Source: Alicyclobacillus fastidiosus
GTDB lineage: Bacteria; Bacillota; Bacilli; Alicyclobacillales; Alicyclobacillaceae
DNA: 64,000 nucleotides
Assembly: GCF_026651875.1 (NCBI RefSeq)
Contig: NZ_CP104067.1
Coordinates: forward strand, 744,001-808,000
Direction of reading: 5' to 3'
Position numbers and translations under genes: made by a program
Shown: positions 38,348 to 46,221 of the stretch, piece after piece
Numbering within the stretch: the stretch's first letter is position 1
Layout of the letters: each line of letters opens with the position of its first letter
Notes under the pieces: model-generated
Database searches by the model: none
Told to the model about the DNA's origin: nothing
What the model saw: the letters and a program-made list of their open reading frames with translations, nothing else

Positions 38348-39684
38348 TGATATTCCTCGTTGGCGTCTTCGTGGGGATTCTCCTGATGCTCGTCCCGGTG
38401 GTGCTCGGGGCGAGGAGGAACAGGATAAGCCGCCTCCACCTCGTCGAGTCGATGAACGCCATCAGCGAGGGTCGTCACGACGTGCGCATGTATGCCTATC
38501 GCAACCGTGGCGGGCAAGGGGTCATCTTTCACGCGTTCAACCACATGGCCGAACACGTGGAGCAGACGTTCGCCGGCTTGTCGCAGGAGCGGGACATCTT
38601 GCGTCACATCCTTCAGAACATGACCACTGGCGTCATCTACTTGCGCAGCGACGGGCAGGTGCAAATGGTGAACGACGCGGCAGCGCGATTGTTTCGGCGG
38701 CCCGTGGAACAGTGGCAGGACCGAGATCACTGGACGGTCTTTCGCAACTACAACCTCGGTGCCGCGATTGATCACGCGCTGCTCTTTGGCACCGACTGGG
38801 CAGAGGAGCATGTCATCCGCGAAGGCCTGACGGTGCTCATCCGACTCGTGCCAATTTCGTCGAGCGCCCGCACGCAAAACCGCAATGATCACGCGCACGA
38901 CGTCCTGATGCTCGTCACAGACGTCTCCGAGTGGCGCCGGCTCGAGCACATGCGCAGCGAATTCGTCGCCAACGTGTCGCACGAGCTGAAGACGCCCATC
39001 GCGGCCATCCGCGGTTTCGCGGAGACGCTTTTGGACGAGGACGAAGGGGACACGGAGGGTACGGGAGATGCCGGGAACCCGATGCGAAGGAAATTTTTGC
39101 GCACGATCTACGACGAATCCCTGCGCATGGGCAATCTCGTGCAGGATCTGCTCGAACTGTCTAAGTTAGAGGCGACTGACGGCCGGGTAGATCCCGTCTC
39201 CGTCGATTTGCAAACGGTGGTCGATCGCGCCTTTGAGCGCCTGCGCCACACGGCCAGCAATCGCGGCGTCGACTTCCGGCTCGCCAGCGCCCCTCGCGTC
39301 AACGTGTGGGCGGATCCGGACATGCTTTTGCAAGTTTTCTTAAATCTCCTGTCCAACGCCATTCACTACTCGTCTGAGGGGAGCACCGTCACCGTCTCGT
39401 GGGACGTGCTCATCGACAGGGTCAAGGTGCACGTTCGGGACAACGGCATCGGCATCCCGAAGGAGTCACTGGGGCGCGTTTTCGAGCGATTTTACCGCGT
39501 CCATAAGGACCGTAGCCGCGCCTCTGGCGGCACGGGGCTGGGCCTCGCCATCGTCAAGCACATCGTCGCAGCACACGGCGGCGAAGTCGGCGTCGACAGC
39601 GTCGAGGGCGAGGGCAGCGACTTCTGGTTCACATTGTCTCGCCTGGACACAAATCTCGCTGGCGTGTCGTTTCCCCTGCATTGA
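38344..39684 (+). CDS. phoR: Sensor histidine kinase, PhoR-like without outer domain
   Basis: 446 residues: one N-terminal membrane helix (residues 2-22), a HAMP-like segment (about 28-80), a PAS domain (about 85-195), HisKA with the phospho-accepting histidine at about 213 (NVSHELKTPIAAIRGFAETL), and an ATPase domain with N-box LLSNAIHYSS, DNGIGIPKE and GGTGLGLAIV. The usual two-helix extracytoplasmic sensor of PhoR is missing, so signals must arrive through the membrane helix, HAMP or PAS. Cotranscribed with the regulator. Confidence 0.87.
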   Translation: MMIFLVGVFVGILLMLVPVVLGARRNRISRLHLVESMNAISEGRHDVRMYAYRNRGGQGVIFHAFNHMAEHVEQTFAGLSQERDILRHILQNMTTGVIYLRSDGQVQMVNDAAARLFRRPVEQWQDRDHWTVFRNYNLGAAIDHALLFGTDWAEEHVIREGLTVLIRLVPISSSARTQNRNDHAHDVLMLVTDVSEWRRLEHMRSEFVANVSHELKTPIAAIRGFAETLLDEDEGDTEGTGDAGNPMRRKFLRTIYDESLRMGNLVQDLLELSKLEATDGRVDPVSVDLQTVVDRAFERLRHTASNRGVDFRLASAPRVNVWADPDMLLQVFLNLLSNAIHYSSEGSTVTVSWDVLIDRVKVHVRDNGIGIPKESLGRVFERFYRVHKDRSRASGGTGLGLAIVKHIVAAHGGEVGVDSVEGEGSDFWFTLSRLDTNLAGVSFPLH

Positions 39685-39773
39685 TCTATAGTGGGACCGG
39701 CGCGGCGCCTGCCCCTCGGGTGCCGCCCTAGTTCCCGCAGCCGGCTTGCCGAGCGACTGAGGATGTGATCGGT

Positions 39774-40532
39774 TTGAACGAGCGTATCGCATGGCACTAT
39801 CGCTGGCGGCGGTATGGCAACGCCGTGCTGAACTGGGTGTTTCCAGTGGACGTGGACCGCTGTGTGCTGTGTGGACGCCCCGTCGTACATGCGTCCGCGC
39901 AGCCTGCGAAGGATGGCCAGCAGGCCTCTCACATGTGCCTTTTTTGCCTCCAGGATGCACGCCTGTGCAAAGCACAACCTGCCTCTCAGCAACTTCAGCT
40001 TCGCCGCCCGTATCCCCCGATGAACGTCTACAGCTGTCTCCCCTACAATCACTTTATTCGCAATCTCATCCGCTCCTGGAAGTATGACGGCGTGATGGAA
40101 CTCACCAGTTACTTCGGAGACATGGTGGCACAAACGCTGCAGGAGTTCACACGCGGGCACAGCCTACACTTCGACGTGGCGGTGCCAGTCCCGTCCACGG
40201 TAGACAGGACGCGCAAACGCGGCTATGATCACGTGCGCCTTCTGCTTCATCACGTCACGAAGTCCTACTCCATCCGCACGGCCCTAGCATTGACGCGGCT
40301 GAAGGTCGGCGATGAATTCACACAATCCCAGACGGCGAAGTCACAGGCGCAGCGCGCGCTGGGGCTAGAAAAAGTTTATGCCCACAACAAGCAAGTTTCC
40401 GTCCGTGGTTCCGACGTACTATTGATAGACGATATCGTTACCTCTGGTGCAACCCTCGCCTCGTGCGCAAATAGACTCTATCGCGCAGGAGCGTCATCCG
40501 TTTGTGCCATCGTGATCGCGCGGGTGTTGTAG
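39774..40532 (+). CDS. comFC: ComFC-like phosphoribosyltransferase-fold protein
   Basis: A 252-residue ComF family protein needed for DNA uptake in competence. An N-terminal zinc site (CVLCGRPVV and CLFCLQD) is followed by a PRTase fold: SWKYDGVMEL, VPVPSTVDRTRKRGYDHV, and the PRPP-binding loop VLLIDDIVTSGATL. TTG 39774 lies nine bases after TGAGGA; GTG 39765 is the alternative. The ComFA helicase is not beside it, though the gene keeps its B. subtilis place just before yvyF. Confidence 0.87.
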   Translation: MNERIAWHYRWRRYGNAVLNWVFPVDVDRCVLCGRPVVHASAQPAKDGQQASHMCLFCLQDARLCKAQPASQQLQLRRPYPPMNVYSCLPYNHFIRNLIRSWKYDGVMELTSYFGDMVAQTLQEFTRGHSLHFDVAVPVPSTVDRTRKRGYDHVRLLLHHVTKSYSIRTALALTRLKVGDEFTQSQTAKSQAQRALGLEKVYAHNKQVSVRGSDVLLIDDIVTSGATLASCANRLYRAGASSVCAIVIARVL

Positions 40533-40741
40533 GGGCATTTGCACGCGTTTCTCGAGTCGAATCGTGTCGGAACGGGTAACGGAGATGCGACGTCTATTCG
40601 AGGCCGCACGTACCGAAAAATTGGTGCGTCCTGCTGGACTCCTAGAGAGATTTATAAAATTGATCTGACATCCCGACACATCTCGCCCAATAAAAAAAAC
40701 CTCTTTCAATATTTTTCGATGTTTGTCGACATTTAACGAGA

Positions 40742-40747
40742 TATAAT
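40742..40747 (+). promoter_or_regulatory. -10 box before yvyF
   Basis: A perfect TATAAT 24 bases before the yvyF start, in an AT-rich stretch. The -35 is not clear. A TGTCGACA palindrome lies just upstream. Confidence 0.45.
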
Positions 40748-40770
40748 ATTACCAGTAGGAGGAATGGACT

Positions 40771-41166
40771 GTGCCGATAGCAAACTGTAAACGGTGCGGA
40801 CGCATGTACAATCGAGTTGGGCGCGAAATCTGCCCAGAGTGCATCCGTGAAGAAGACCGGATATTGAACGACATTCGCAATTTCCTCCGCAAAAACAAGC
40901 TGGCGAATATCTCCGAACTGAGCGATGGTACTGGTGTCGAATACGGGATCATTGTCGATATGATTCGGGATGGGCGGTTGATGTTACGCGATAACCCGAA
41001 CCTAACCTATCCATGCGAGCGCTGCGGTGAGCAGACTCAGTCGGGGCGGCTATGTGCACGCTGCACACAGGAACTTGCGCGAAATTTGAGCGCAGCGAGT
41101 GCAGAGCTGAGAGACAAGCAGAAACAGGGAAACCGGGGCAAAGGATTCTATAGCCGGAATAAGTAA
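40771..41166 (+). CDS. yvyF: YvyF-like flagellar operon protein
   Basis: 131 residues with two zinc-ribbon-like pairs, CKRCGRMYN/CPECIREED at the start and CERCGEQ/CARCTQE near the end, around a helical core with the family's VEYGIIVDMIRDGRL winged-helix-like motif. This matches the flagellar protein family TIGR03826, always found between comFC and flgM in Bacilli. GTG 40771 has TAGGAGG upstream. The function is not established; in B. subtilis it belongs to the flagellar late-gene cluster. Confidence 0.8.
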   Translation: MPIANCKRCGRMYNRVGREICPECIREEDRILNDIRNFLRKNKLANISELSDGTGVEYGIIVDMIRDGRLMLRDNPNLTYPCERCGEQTQSGRLCARCTQELARNLSAASAELRDKQKQGNRGKGFYSRNK

Positions 41167-41264
41167 TCGAGAATGAATAACGAATTTCCCATCACGCATT
41201 TGGGTAATTGAGTAAAACCTATATGTTAGTTCTTGAAGACTAGAAGTAAGAGGTCGAGGTAGCC

Positions 41265-41990
41265 GTGAGCATGGCACATGAAGCCTATCAATCTTGGGGG
41301 CGTCAACAAGAAAATGAGCGGATAAACTCACATCTACCGCTTGTATACAGCCTGGCGTCAAATCTAGCACCTAGAGCTAAAGTCTCCGGCTTGGAAATCG
41401 GCGATTTGATTCACACTGGGGTGCTTGGGCTTTATACGGCTTTAGCGTCGTTCCAAGAGGGTCGGGGGAGTACGTTTGGTGCGTACGCAAAGCCATTTGT
41501 TCGCGGAGCCATGCTTGATGAGATATCTCGTCATAACAATGAGTCTCGGGCTGTGCGTGATAAATATCGCAAGCTCCGGGACACTGAGGACAAACTCGTG
41601 CGTCTATTAATGCGTGAGCCTACCGATAAGGAACTAGCCGACGCAGTAGGGATTGAGGTTAAGACATTGTCCGCTTGGCTGATTGACATCGGGCTTCGTG
41701 ACAATACATCCCTGGAGGATTTAGCTGAGCGCGGTGCGCTTGACGATAGGGATAACACCTCTTTCTGGCAACCAGAACTCCATTTTTTAGAGCAAGAAAT
41801 GCATGAACGATTAGTTGCTGCACTAAAGAAACTAAAGTTGCGTGAACAGCAACTTCTACATCTTTACTATCACGAGGAGTTAACATTACGTGAAATTGGA
41901 TACGTGCTTGAGCTTAGTGAATCACAAGTGTCACGTATTCACAAAAGGTTGCTTGTGACGCTGCAGGGAGCCCTGAGTGAAGCGGAGTAG
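41265..41990 (+). CDS. sigD: Sigma-28 (FliA/SigD/WhiG) RNA polymerase sigma factor
   Basis: A 241-residue full-length sigma-28: region 2 (HLPLVYSLASNLAPR, LEIGDLIHTGVLGLYTALAS, FGAYAKPFVRGAMLDEIS), region 3 (MREPTDKELADAVGIEVKTL) and region 4 (LREQQLLHLYYHEELTLREI, SESQVSRIHKRLL). It should direct transcription of flagellin and other late motility genes. In B. subtilis sigD lies at the end of the fla/che operon, so placement between yvyF and flagellin is different. GTG 41265 follows GAGG. A second sigma-like gene is at 45.06 kb. Confidence 0.85.
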   Translation: MSMAHEAYQSWGRQQENERINSHLPLVYSLASNLAPRAKVSGLEIGDLIHTGVLGLYTALASFQEGRGSTFGAYAKPFVRGAMLDEISRHNNESRAVRDKYRKLRDTEDKLVRLLMREPTDKELADAVGIEVKTLSAWLIDIGLRDNTSLEDLAERGALDDRDNTSFWQPELHFLEQEMHERLVAALKKLKLREQQLLHLYYHEELTLREIGYVLELSESQVSRIHKRLLVTLQGALSEAE

Positions 41991-42314
41991 AGTGGTTTGG
42001 ATAGAGTTATGTACCAATGAGGATTAGGTGTAAGTCACGGTTTATAACTCTTAGTCTCCCGAGGCCTTGTAAGCGCATATTCCTACACGGTAAATATACA
42101 GGATCATGAACGGTGGATGGCGCTCGCATCCGTATATGTGTATGTTGACATGTGATAAACACCGGTGTTTTCCATAGGGTACCATTTGACGAGGATGTAG
42201 ATGAGGTTTAGCAAGAAACGCAGAGAGTGGATGGTATCTAGCTAGACTTTACACGACTTACAAATCTAATTTAATCGACCTTATGTAATAATCCTAAAGA
42301 TCTTTGAAACAGTT
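41991..42314. other. Intergenic stretch after sigD
   Basis: About 320 AT-rich bases without a credible coding frame, RNA gene or clear promoter. Confidence 0.4.
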
Positions 42315-42351
42315 GAAAAGGCAAAGGGCGGTCAGCTCCTTTGCCTTTTGT
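42315..42351 (-). terminator. Flagellin terminator
   Basis: Arms AAAAGGCAAAGG and CCTTTGCCTTTT around a ten-base loop. The AT ends let it act in both directions. It lies 32 bases after the flagellin stop on the minus strand. Confidence 0.85.
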
Positions 42352-42382
42352 CAAATCTGGTCATGTTAAATTTATGCTAGTA

Positions 42383-43708
42383 CTATTGCAACAGTTTGAG
42401 GATCATCTGTGGTTGTTGTTGTGCTTGGCTCAACATGCTAATTCCGACTTGTTCCAGAACCTGCTGTTGCGAGAACTGGGTGTATGCTGCAGCCATGTCG
42501 GTATTCGTAATCGTCGACTGAGCATTAGACAGGTTTTGCGATGAATTGTTCAAGTTCGAAACCGTGTAATTCAAACGGTTTTGTACAGCTCCAAGTTGGG
42601 CTTGGGAACTGGAAAGCGTGTTGATTGCATTTTGAATTGATGTAATGGCATTTTGTGCGTCCGATTGATCCATGATGTTAATGCCGTTCACGCTTGTAGA
42701 TGCTTGCCATCCGTTAGATGCGGAAGCAGAGGTTGAAGCATTGCTACCTGTCAATGTAATTGTGTCTGATTGAGTGTAAGTGCCGGACGCGTTATCAGCA
42801 CTCACTGAGAACAGGTCTGACAGAGCACCTGTCGATATCGATAGAGTAGCACCCGTTGCACTGTCGCCGATAGTAACATCGGACAGGCCGCCGCTAATAT
42901 CAGTTGCGCTCAATTGAATCGCATTGCCAATGTTCGTTCCGTCTGAGGTTTCAAGTTGAAGCGTACCACTTGAAGCGGTTCCTGAGACACCTGCGCTCCC
43001 GGCGCTAACATTGGCGGTAAAGACCAGTTTCAAGGACATGCCACTTTGCAGCAACGAATTGGAAGCTGTGATACTCGAAGCAATTGCTGCAGGAGTGGCC
43101 GCCTGCTTAATATTTGTGGTATCACCAGTTACCGTGTCGGTACCAATGGTATCTGTACCACCAGTTGCTTGGCTACCGCCATTAACACCCAGTGTTTGTA
43201 CGTCTGTCGCACCAATGTTGAACGAAAGAGTTTGCCCTTGGTTCGCACCAATTTGGAGGTTCAAGTTGGAATTACCCGCCCCAAATTGACCAGTCAATAG
43301 GTTGATACCGTTGTACTGTGTTTGATTCGTTGTGCTGTTGATTTGCTGAGCTAGGGCATTCATTTCCAACTGCAGATTTGCGCGGTCTGAGAACGTGTTA
43401 CCTGCGTTGGCTGCTTCCGTTGCCAATGTAGACATCGTCTGCAACACTTGCTCAGTTTGATTCATCGCACCTGTAGCCGTTTGGATCAAGCTGATACCAT
43501 TTTGTGCATTCTGTGTTGCCTGGTTTAGTCCATTGATTTGCGAAGTCATTTGTTGCGAAATTGCGTAACTAGCTGGGTTGTCAGCTGCGCTACTTACTTG
43601 GTTACCCGTAGATAACTGTTGGTACGATGTATTCATTTCATTCTGTACATTGTTCAAGTTAGACAAAATACTTGAAGCAGCTGAGTTACTATTAATACTG
43701 AGCGACAT
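42383..43708 (-). CDS. hag: Flagellin
   Basis: Filament subunit, 441 residues. Conserved D0/D1 ends: SINSNSAASSILSNLNNVQN, SSAADNPASYAISQQM, QNGISLIQTATGAMNQTEQV at the N-side, and QLGAVQNRLNYTVSNLNN, QVLEQVGISMLSQAQQQPQ at the C-terminus. The middle (about 42740-43075 on the DNA) is a Thr/Ser/Gly-rich surface insert that resembles the inserts of FlgK and FlgL in this same window. ATG 43708 has GGAGGAAAAG upstream. It stands alone on the minus strand inside an otherwise plus-strand flagellar module and has its own terminator. Confidence 0.95.
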   Translation of the reverse strand: MSLSINSNSAASSILSNLNNVQNEMNTSYQQLSTGNQVSSAADNPASYAISQQMTSQINGLNQATQNAQNGISLIQTATGAMNQTEQVLQTMSTLATEAANAGNTFSDRANLQLEMNALAQQINSTTNQTQYNGINLLTGQFGAGNSNLNLQIGANQGQTLSFNIGATDVQTLGVNGGSQATGGTDTIGTDTVTGDTTNIKQAATPAAIASSITASNSLLQSGMSLKLVFTANVSAGSAGVSGTASSGTLQLETSDGTNIGNAIQLSATDISGGLSDVTIGDSATGATLSISTGALSDLFSVSADNASGTYTQSDTITLTGSNASTSASASNGWQASTSVNGINIMDQSDAQNAITSIQNAINTLSSSQAQLGAVQNRLNYTVSNLNNSSQNLSNAQSTITNTDMAAAYTQFSQQQVLEQVGISMLSQAQQQPQMILKLLQ

Positions 43709-43741
43709 ATCTTTTCCTCCTCTGTCGAACCGCAATAGACT

Positions 43742-43770
43742 GTGTCGCTTATATAAACGGTCAAATTTAG
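43742..43770 (-). promoter_or_regulatory. Candidate sigma-28 promoter of flagellin
   Basis: On the minus strand CTAAA (43766-43770), 17 bases, GCGACAC (43742-43748), 33 bases before the start. The -35 is perfect, but the -10 differs from CCGATAT at three positions and the spacer is about a base long, so it is tentative. Confidence 0.35.
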
Positions 43771-43912
43771 AGTTGTTTTGCACGGCGTAAAAAAATCTAT
43801 CGACGAATTTTGCGGATGTGGGGATAATTTATCTAACGACCACTTTACATAGGGTCACCAAGGTGGAGGAATTCGTTCATGCTACGACGTTTCTGTATTC
43901 TGGAGGGTTTAT

Positions 43913-44797
43913 ATGGAACATCGAGATTTAGTAGAGAGTAGTCCGTATGCATTAGTAGACAGTGTATATCAAAATTTTCTTGAGAGGCACCCGAATACGC
44001 CAGAACGATGGTTGCTGTCTCAAACGCTTTACACAGCAGCTGCCAGGCGCGGAATCTTTGGTTTTCTACCCCTCACAGATGGGGCGCGTGTCTTAGATAT
44101 CGGCACCGGATTTGGTGCCTTGGCCTTCGACTTGGCAACGTACAAGTCTATAGAAGTCTATGGTGTAGATGTTAACCGGATCACACTTAGCGCGGCACAG
44201 GAGATTTATAGTCAATTAAGGCAACTTGGTGCGTTCAAACAAGGCAGTAGCATTACCTTTTCAGAGGATAGCGCCTATCAATTAAGTTTCGAGGACTCCA
44301 CGTTTGACTTTGTGATCGCTCGGTATGTGTTTCAACACCTGGATGAGCCGGTTTCTGCAATGAACGAAATCAAGCGTGTACTAAAGCCAGGTGCGTTCAT
44401 TTGTCTTGTTGACATTGACGATCAAATGGTGATTACCTACCCAGAGGACTTAGCGTTTCGGAAGCTTTCGGAAGCATTTCGTGAACTTCAGGTAAGACGT
44501 GGTGGTGACCGATTTGTTGGCAGGAAATTATCCACTTACATGAACCAAGTGGGATTAGAAGTGTTGGGAAACATCATCCAACCAGAGGCTCAATTTGCAG
44601 CCTATGCTCAAGGTGATATCGCGTCTAAGTTGACTATTGCACGATTTTCCGAAGTGCGTTCAGATATTGTCGATCTAGGGATCATGAAAGCAGACCAGTT
44701 TGACGCATGTCTTAATTCTTACATTGAGGGAATTGGCGAATTGCAGTATCAGGCCAACGCAAATTTCATCACTGTAGGAAGGAAGAGTTCTTCGTAA
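43913..44797 (+). CDS. SAM methyltransferase beside flagellin
   Basis: A 294-residue class I methyltransferase: motif I VLDIGTGFGALAFDLA, VYGVDVNRITLSAA, the acidic DSTFDFVIARYVFQHLDEP, and IKRVLKPGAFICLVDIDD. The C-terminal part (YMNQVGLEVLGN onward) follows the UbiE/Methyltransf_11 plan. It is divergent from flagellin with a 204-base gap and GGAGG before its ATG. Location suggests it methylates flagellin or its glycan, by analogy with other flagellin-modification loci; the substrate is not determined by sequence. Confidence 0.83.
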   Translation: MEHRDLVESSPYALVDSVYQNFLERHPNTPERWLLSQTLYTAAARRGIFGFLPLTDGARVLDIGTGFGALAFDLATYKSIEVYGVDVNRITLSAAQEIYSQLRQLGAFKQGSSITFSEDSAYQLSFEDSTFDFVIARYVFQHLDEPVSAMNEIKRVLKPGAFICLVDIDDQMVITYPEDLAFRKLSEAFRELQVRRGGDRFVGRKLSTYMNQVGLEVLGNIIQPEAQFAAYAQGDIASKLTIARFSEVRSDIVDLGIMKADQFDACLNSYIEGIGELQYQANANFITVGRKSSS

Positions 44798-45057
44798 GTG
44801 AGAGGGATTTTTCCAAGTGTTGAATAGCAGGAACCTTGCTCTCCATTGAAACCGGTGGTCCTCAGTCTATACCCTTTTCCACAGCACGTATGGATTAGGA
44901 TGGATGAAAACAAGGCTTGTGCAAAAATCGGTTTCCGGTCATTCTATGAATAAGGGATTCGACATGTTTTGACACTGATCTGCGTAAACGCACATTCAAA
45001 GAAACTCATCTTCACTTCAGTACCTACCATGTTCTTAGCCAAGGAGTGATGGAGCCT
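44798..45057. other. Gap before the second sigma factor
   Basis: No gene supported. TTGACA occurs near 44969 but no good -10 at the right distance. No clear sigma-28 promoter is seen. Confidence 0.35.
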
Positions 45058-45624
45058 GTGAATCAGGAGCTATCGCCAGAACAAACCGATTATATTCGAC
45101 GCCTCGCACGCAGGTACGTTCAATTTCGGAAAAGTGGTTCCATTGATGTAGATGACCTCATTTCAGTGGCATCCGTGAGATGGTGGCAATTTTGCGTAAG
45201 GCATCCGGAGCTGTCTGACGAGCGAGTTATTCAGGTTTGCTTTTATCAGCAGGTGAAGGGTGCGATGAGAGACATTTTGCGTGATTCTTCGCCGGTGAAG
45301 GTTACACGGACAATGCAGGCACGAATGCAAGCTTATCAAAGACCATATACAGTTGAACTCGACAGTCTCATTGACATTCAAGCAGGCGAAGAACATCGCG
45401 ACTTAGATCAGTGGATGGATATCGTGGCGAGCCTAAAGAAACTTCCGGAACGAGAGCAGATTGTTCTGTCTTTATATTTTGAACGCGATCTCAATTTTAG
45501 CGAGATTGCCAAGGTTTTAGACCTATCCGTTTCGACAATCACGCGAATATATCGTCGTGCTCTGGACACCGTGAGAGAAGACATAGCTGGACATAATTAC
45601 GGTGAAAAAAAACGGTCCATTTGA
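45058..45624 (+). CDS. Short sigma-70-family factor, sigma-28-like
   Basis: 188 residues. Region 2 is recognisable but divergent (SIDVDDLISVASVRWWQFCV, VCFYQQVKGAMRDILRDSS), and region 4 is good (LPEREQIVLSLYFERDLNFS, LSVSTITRIYRRALDTV). Between them are only about 45 residues, so region 3 is shortened or missing. It lies 30 bases before flgM, the anti-sigma-28 gene, and therefore could be a second FlgM target or a regulator of the module. Start among GTG 45046, ATG 45049 and GTG 45058 is uncertain; AAGGAG at 45041 fits the last best. Confidence 0.72.
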   Translation: MNQELSPEQTDYIRRLARRYVQFRKSGSIDVDDLISVASVRWWQFCVRHPELSDERVIQVCFYQQVKGAMRDILRDSSPVKVTRTMQARMQAYQRPYTVELDSLIDIQAGEEHRDLDQWMDIVASLKKLPEREQIVLSLYFERDLNFSEIAKVLDLSVSTITRIYRRALDTVREDIAGHNYGEKKRSI

Positions 45625-45654
45625 CCGTTATATAGAGTAAGGAGGGGATTGTTA

Positions 45655-45864
45655 ATGCTGCCGCCTAACATTAACTCGGCCAATAACGCATGGCACTTGA
45701 ATTCTAAAGTTGCTGCAAGCCAACAGAATAACGTGACTCCATCAACGACAACTGGGTCGCAATCGCTCGACCAATTGCGAGAGCAAATTAAAAACGGATC
45801 GTACACCGTTGACTTCGGTAAACTGGCTACATCCATTTTGAACCGTGGCGAACTGAACCGTTGA
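45655..45864 (+). CDS. flgM: FlgM-like anti-sigma-28 factor
   Basis: 69 residues. The first half is a disordered, Asn/Thr-rich tail; the second half has the sigma-binding pattern LDQLREQIKNGSYTVDFGKL followed by ATSIL, as in FlgM. ATG 45655 lies seven bases behind GGAGGGG. FlgM holds sigma-28 inactive until export after hook completion. It sits just before flgN and flgK as in B. subtilis. Confidence 0.78.
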   Translation: MLPPNINSANNAWHLNSKVAASQQNNVTPSTTTGSQSLDQLREQIKNGSYTVDFGKLATSILNRGELNR

Positions 45865-45913
45865 GTACTTAGTACGTGGAACGTGCGTGGTGGGTTTCAT
45901 GGGGAGTGTCCAG

Positions 45914-46201
45914 ATGGAAACGATAGAACAGTACTTGGACAAGCTTGAGGAAATAAGTAGTGAACTGACGGTTGCTCTACTGAATGGTGATGCAATGAGA
46001 GTGCAAACCTTGGTGGCGGATCAATGTCAGTGCATGGCGGACATACAGAAATATCATATAACGGACGCACACAAGATTAAACTCAAACGCGTTCACGGAG
46101 AGGTACTGCAACAACAAGTGTTGATTCGGCAGGCACTTGACGTGACTCAGTATTTTCTGCAACGTCTACATGGTCAAACATCATTTTCTAGCCTGGCCTG
46201 A
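45914..46201 (+). CDS. flgN: FlgN-like flagellar chaperone
   Basis: 95 residues, all helical with heptad spacing (IEQYLDKLEEISSELTVALL, VHGEVLQQQVLIRQALDV). Too short and divergent to identify by motif; the FlgN assignment rests on position between flgM and flgK, the place of FlgN (YvyG) in Bacilli. FlgN escorts FlgK and FlgL to the export gate. ATG 45914 follows GGGGAG; 20 bases separate its stop from flgK. Confidence 0.62.
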   Translation: METIEQYLDKLEEISSELTVALLNGDAMRVQTLVADQCQCMADIQKYHITDAHKIKLKRVHGEVLQQQVLIRQALDVTQYFLQRLHGQTSFSSLA

Positions 46202-46221
46202 GGCTGGACGGAGGGAATTAT

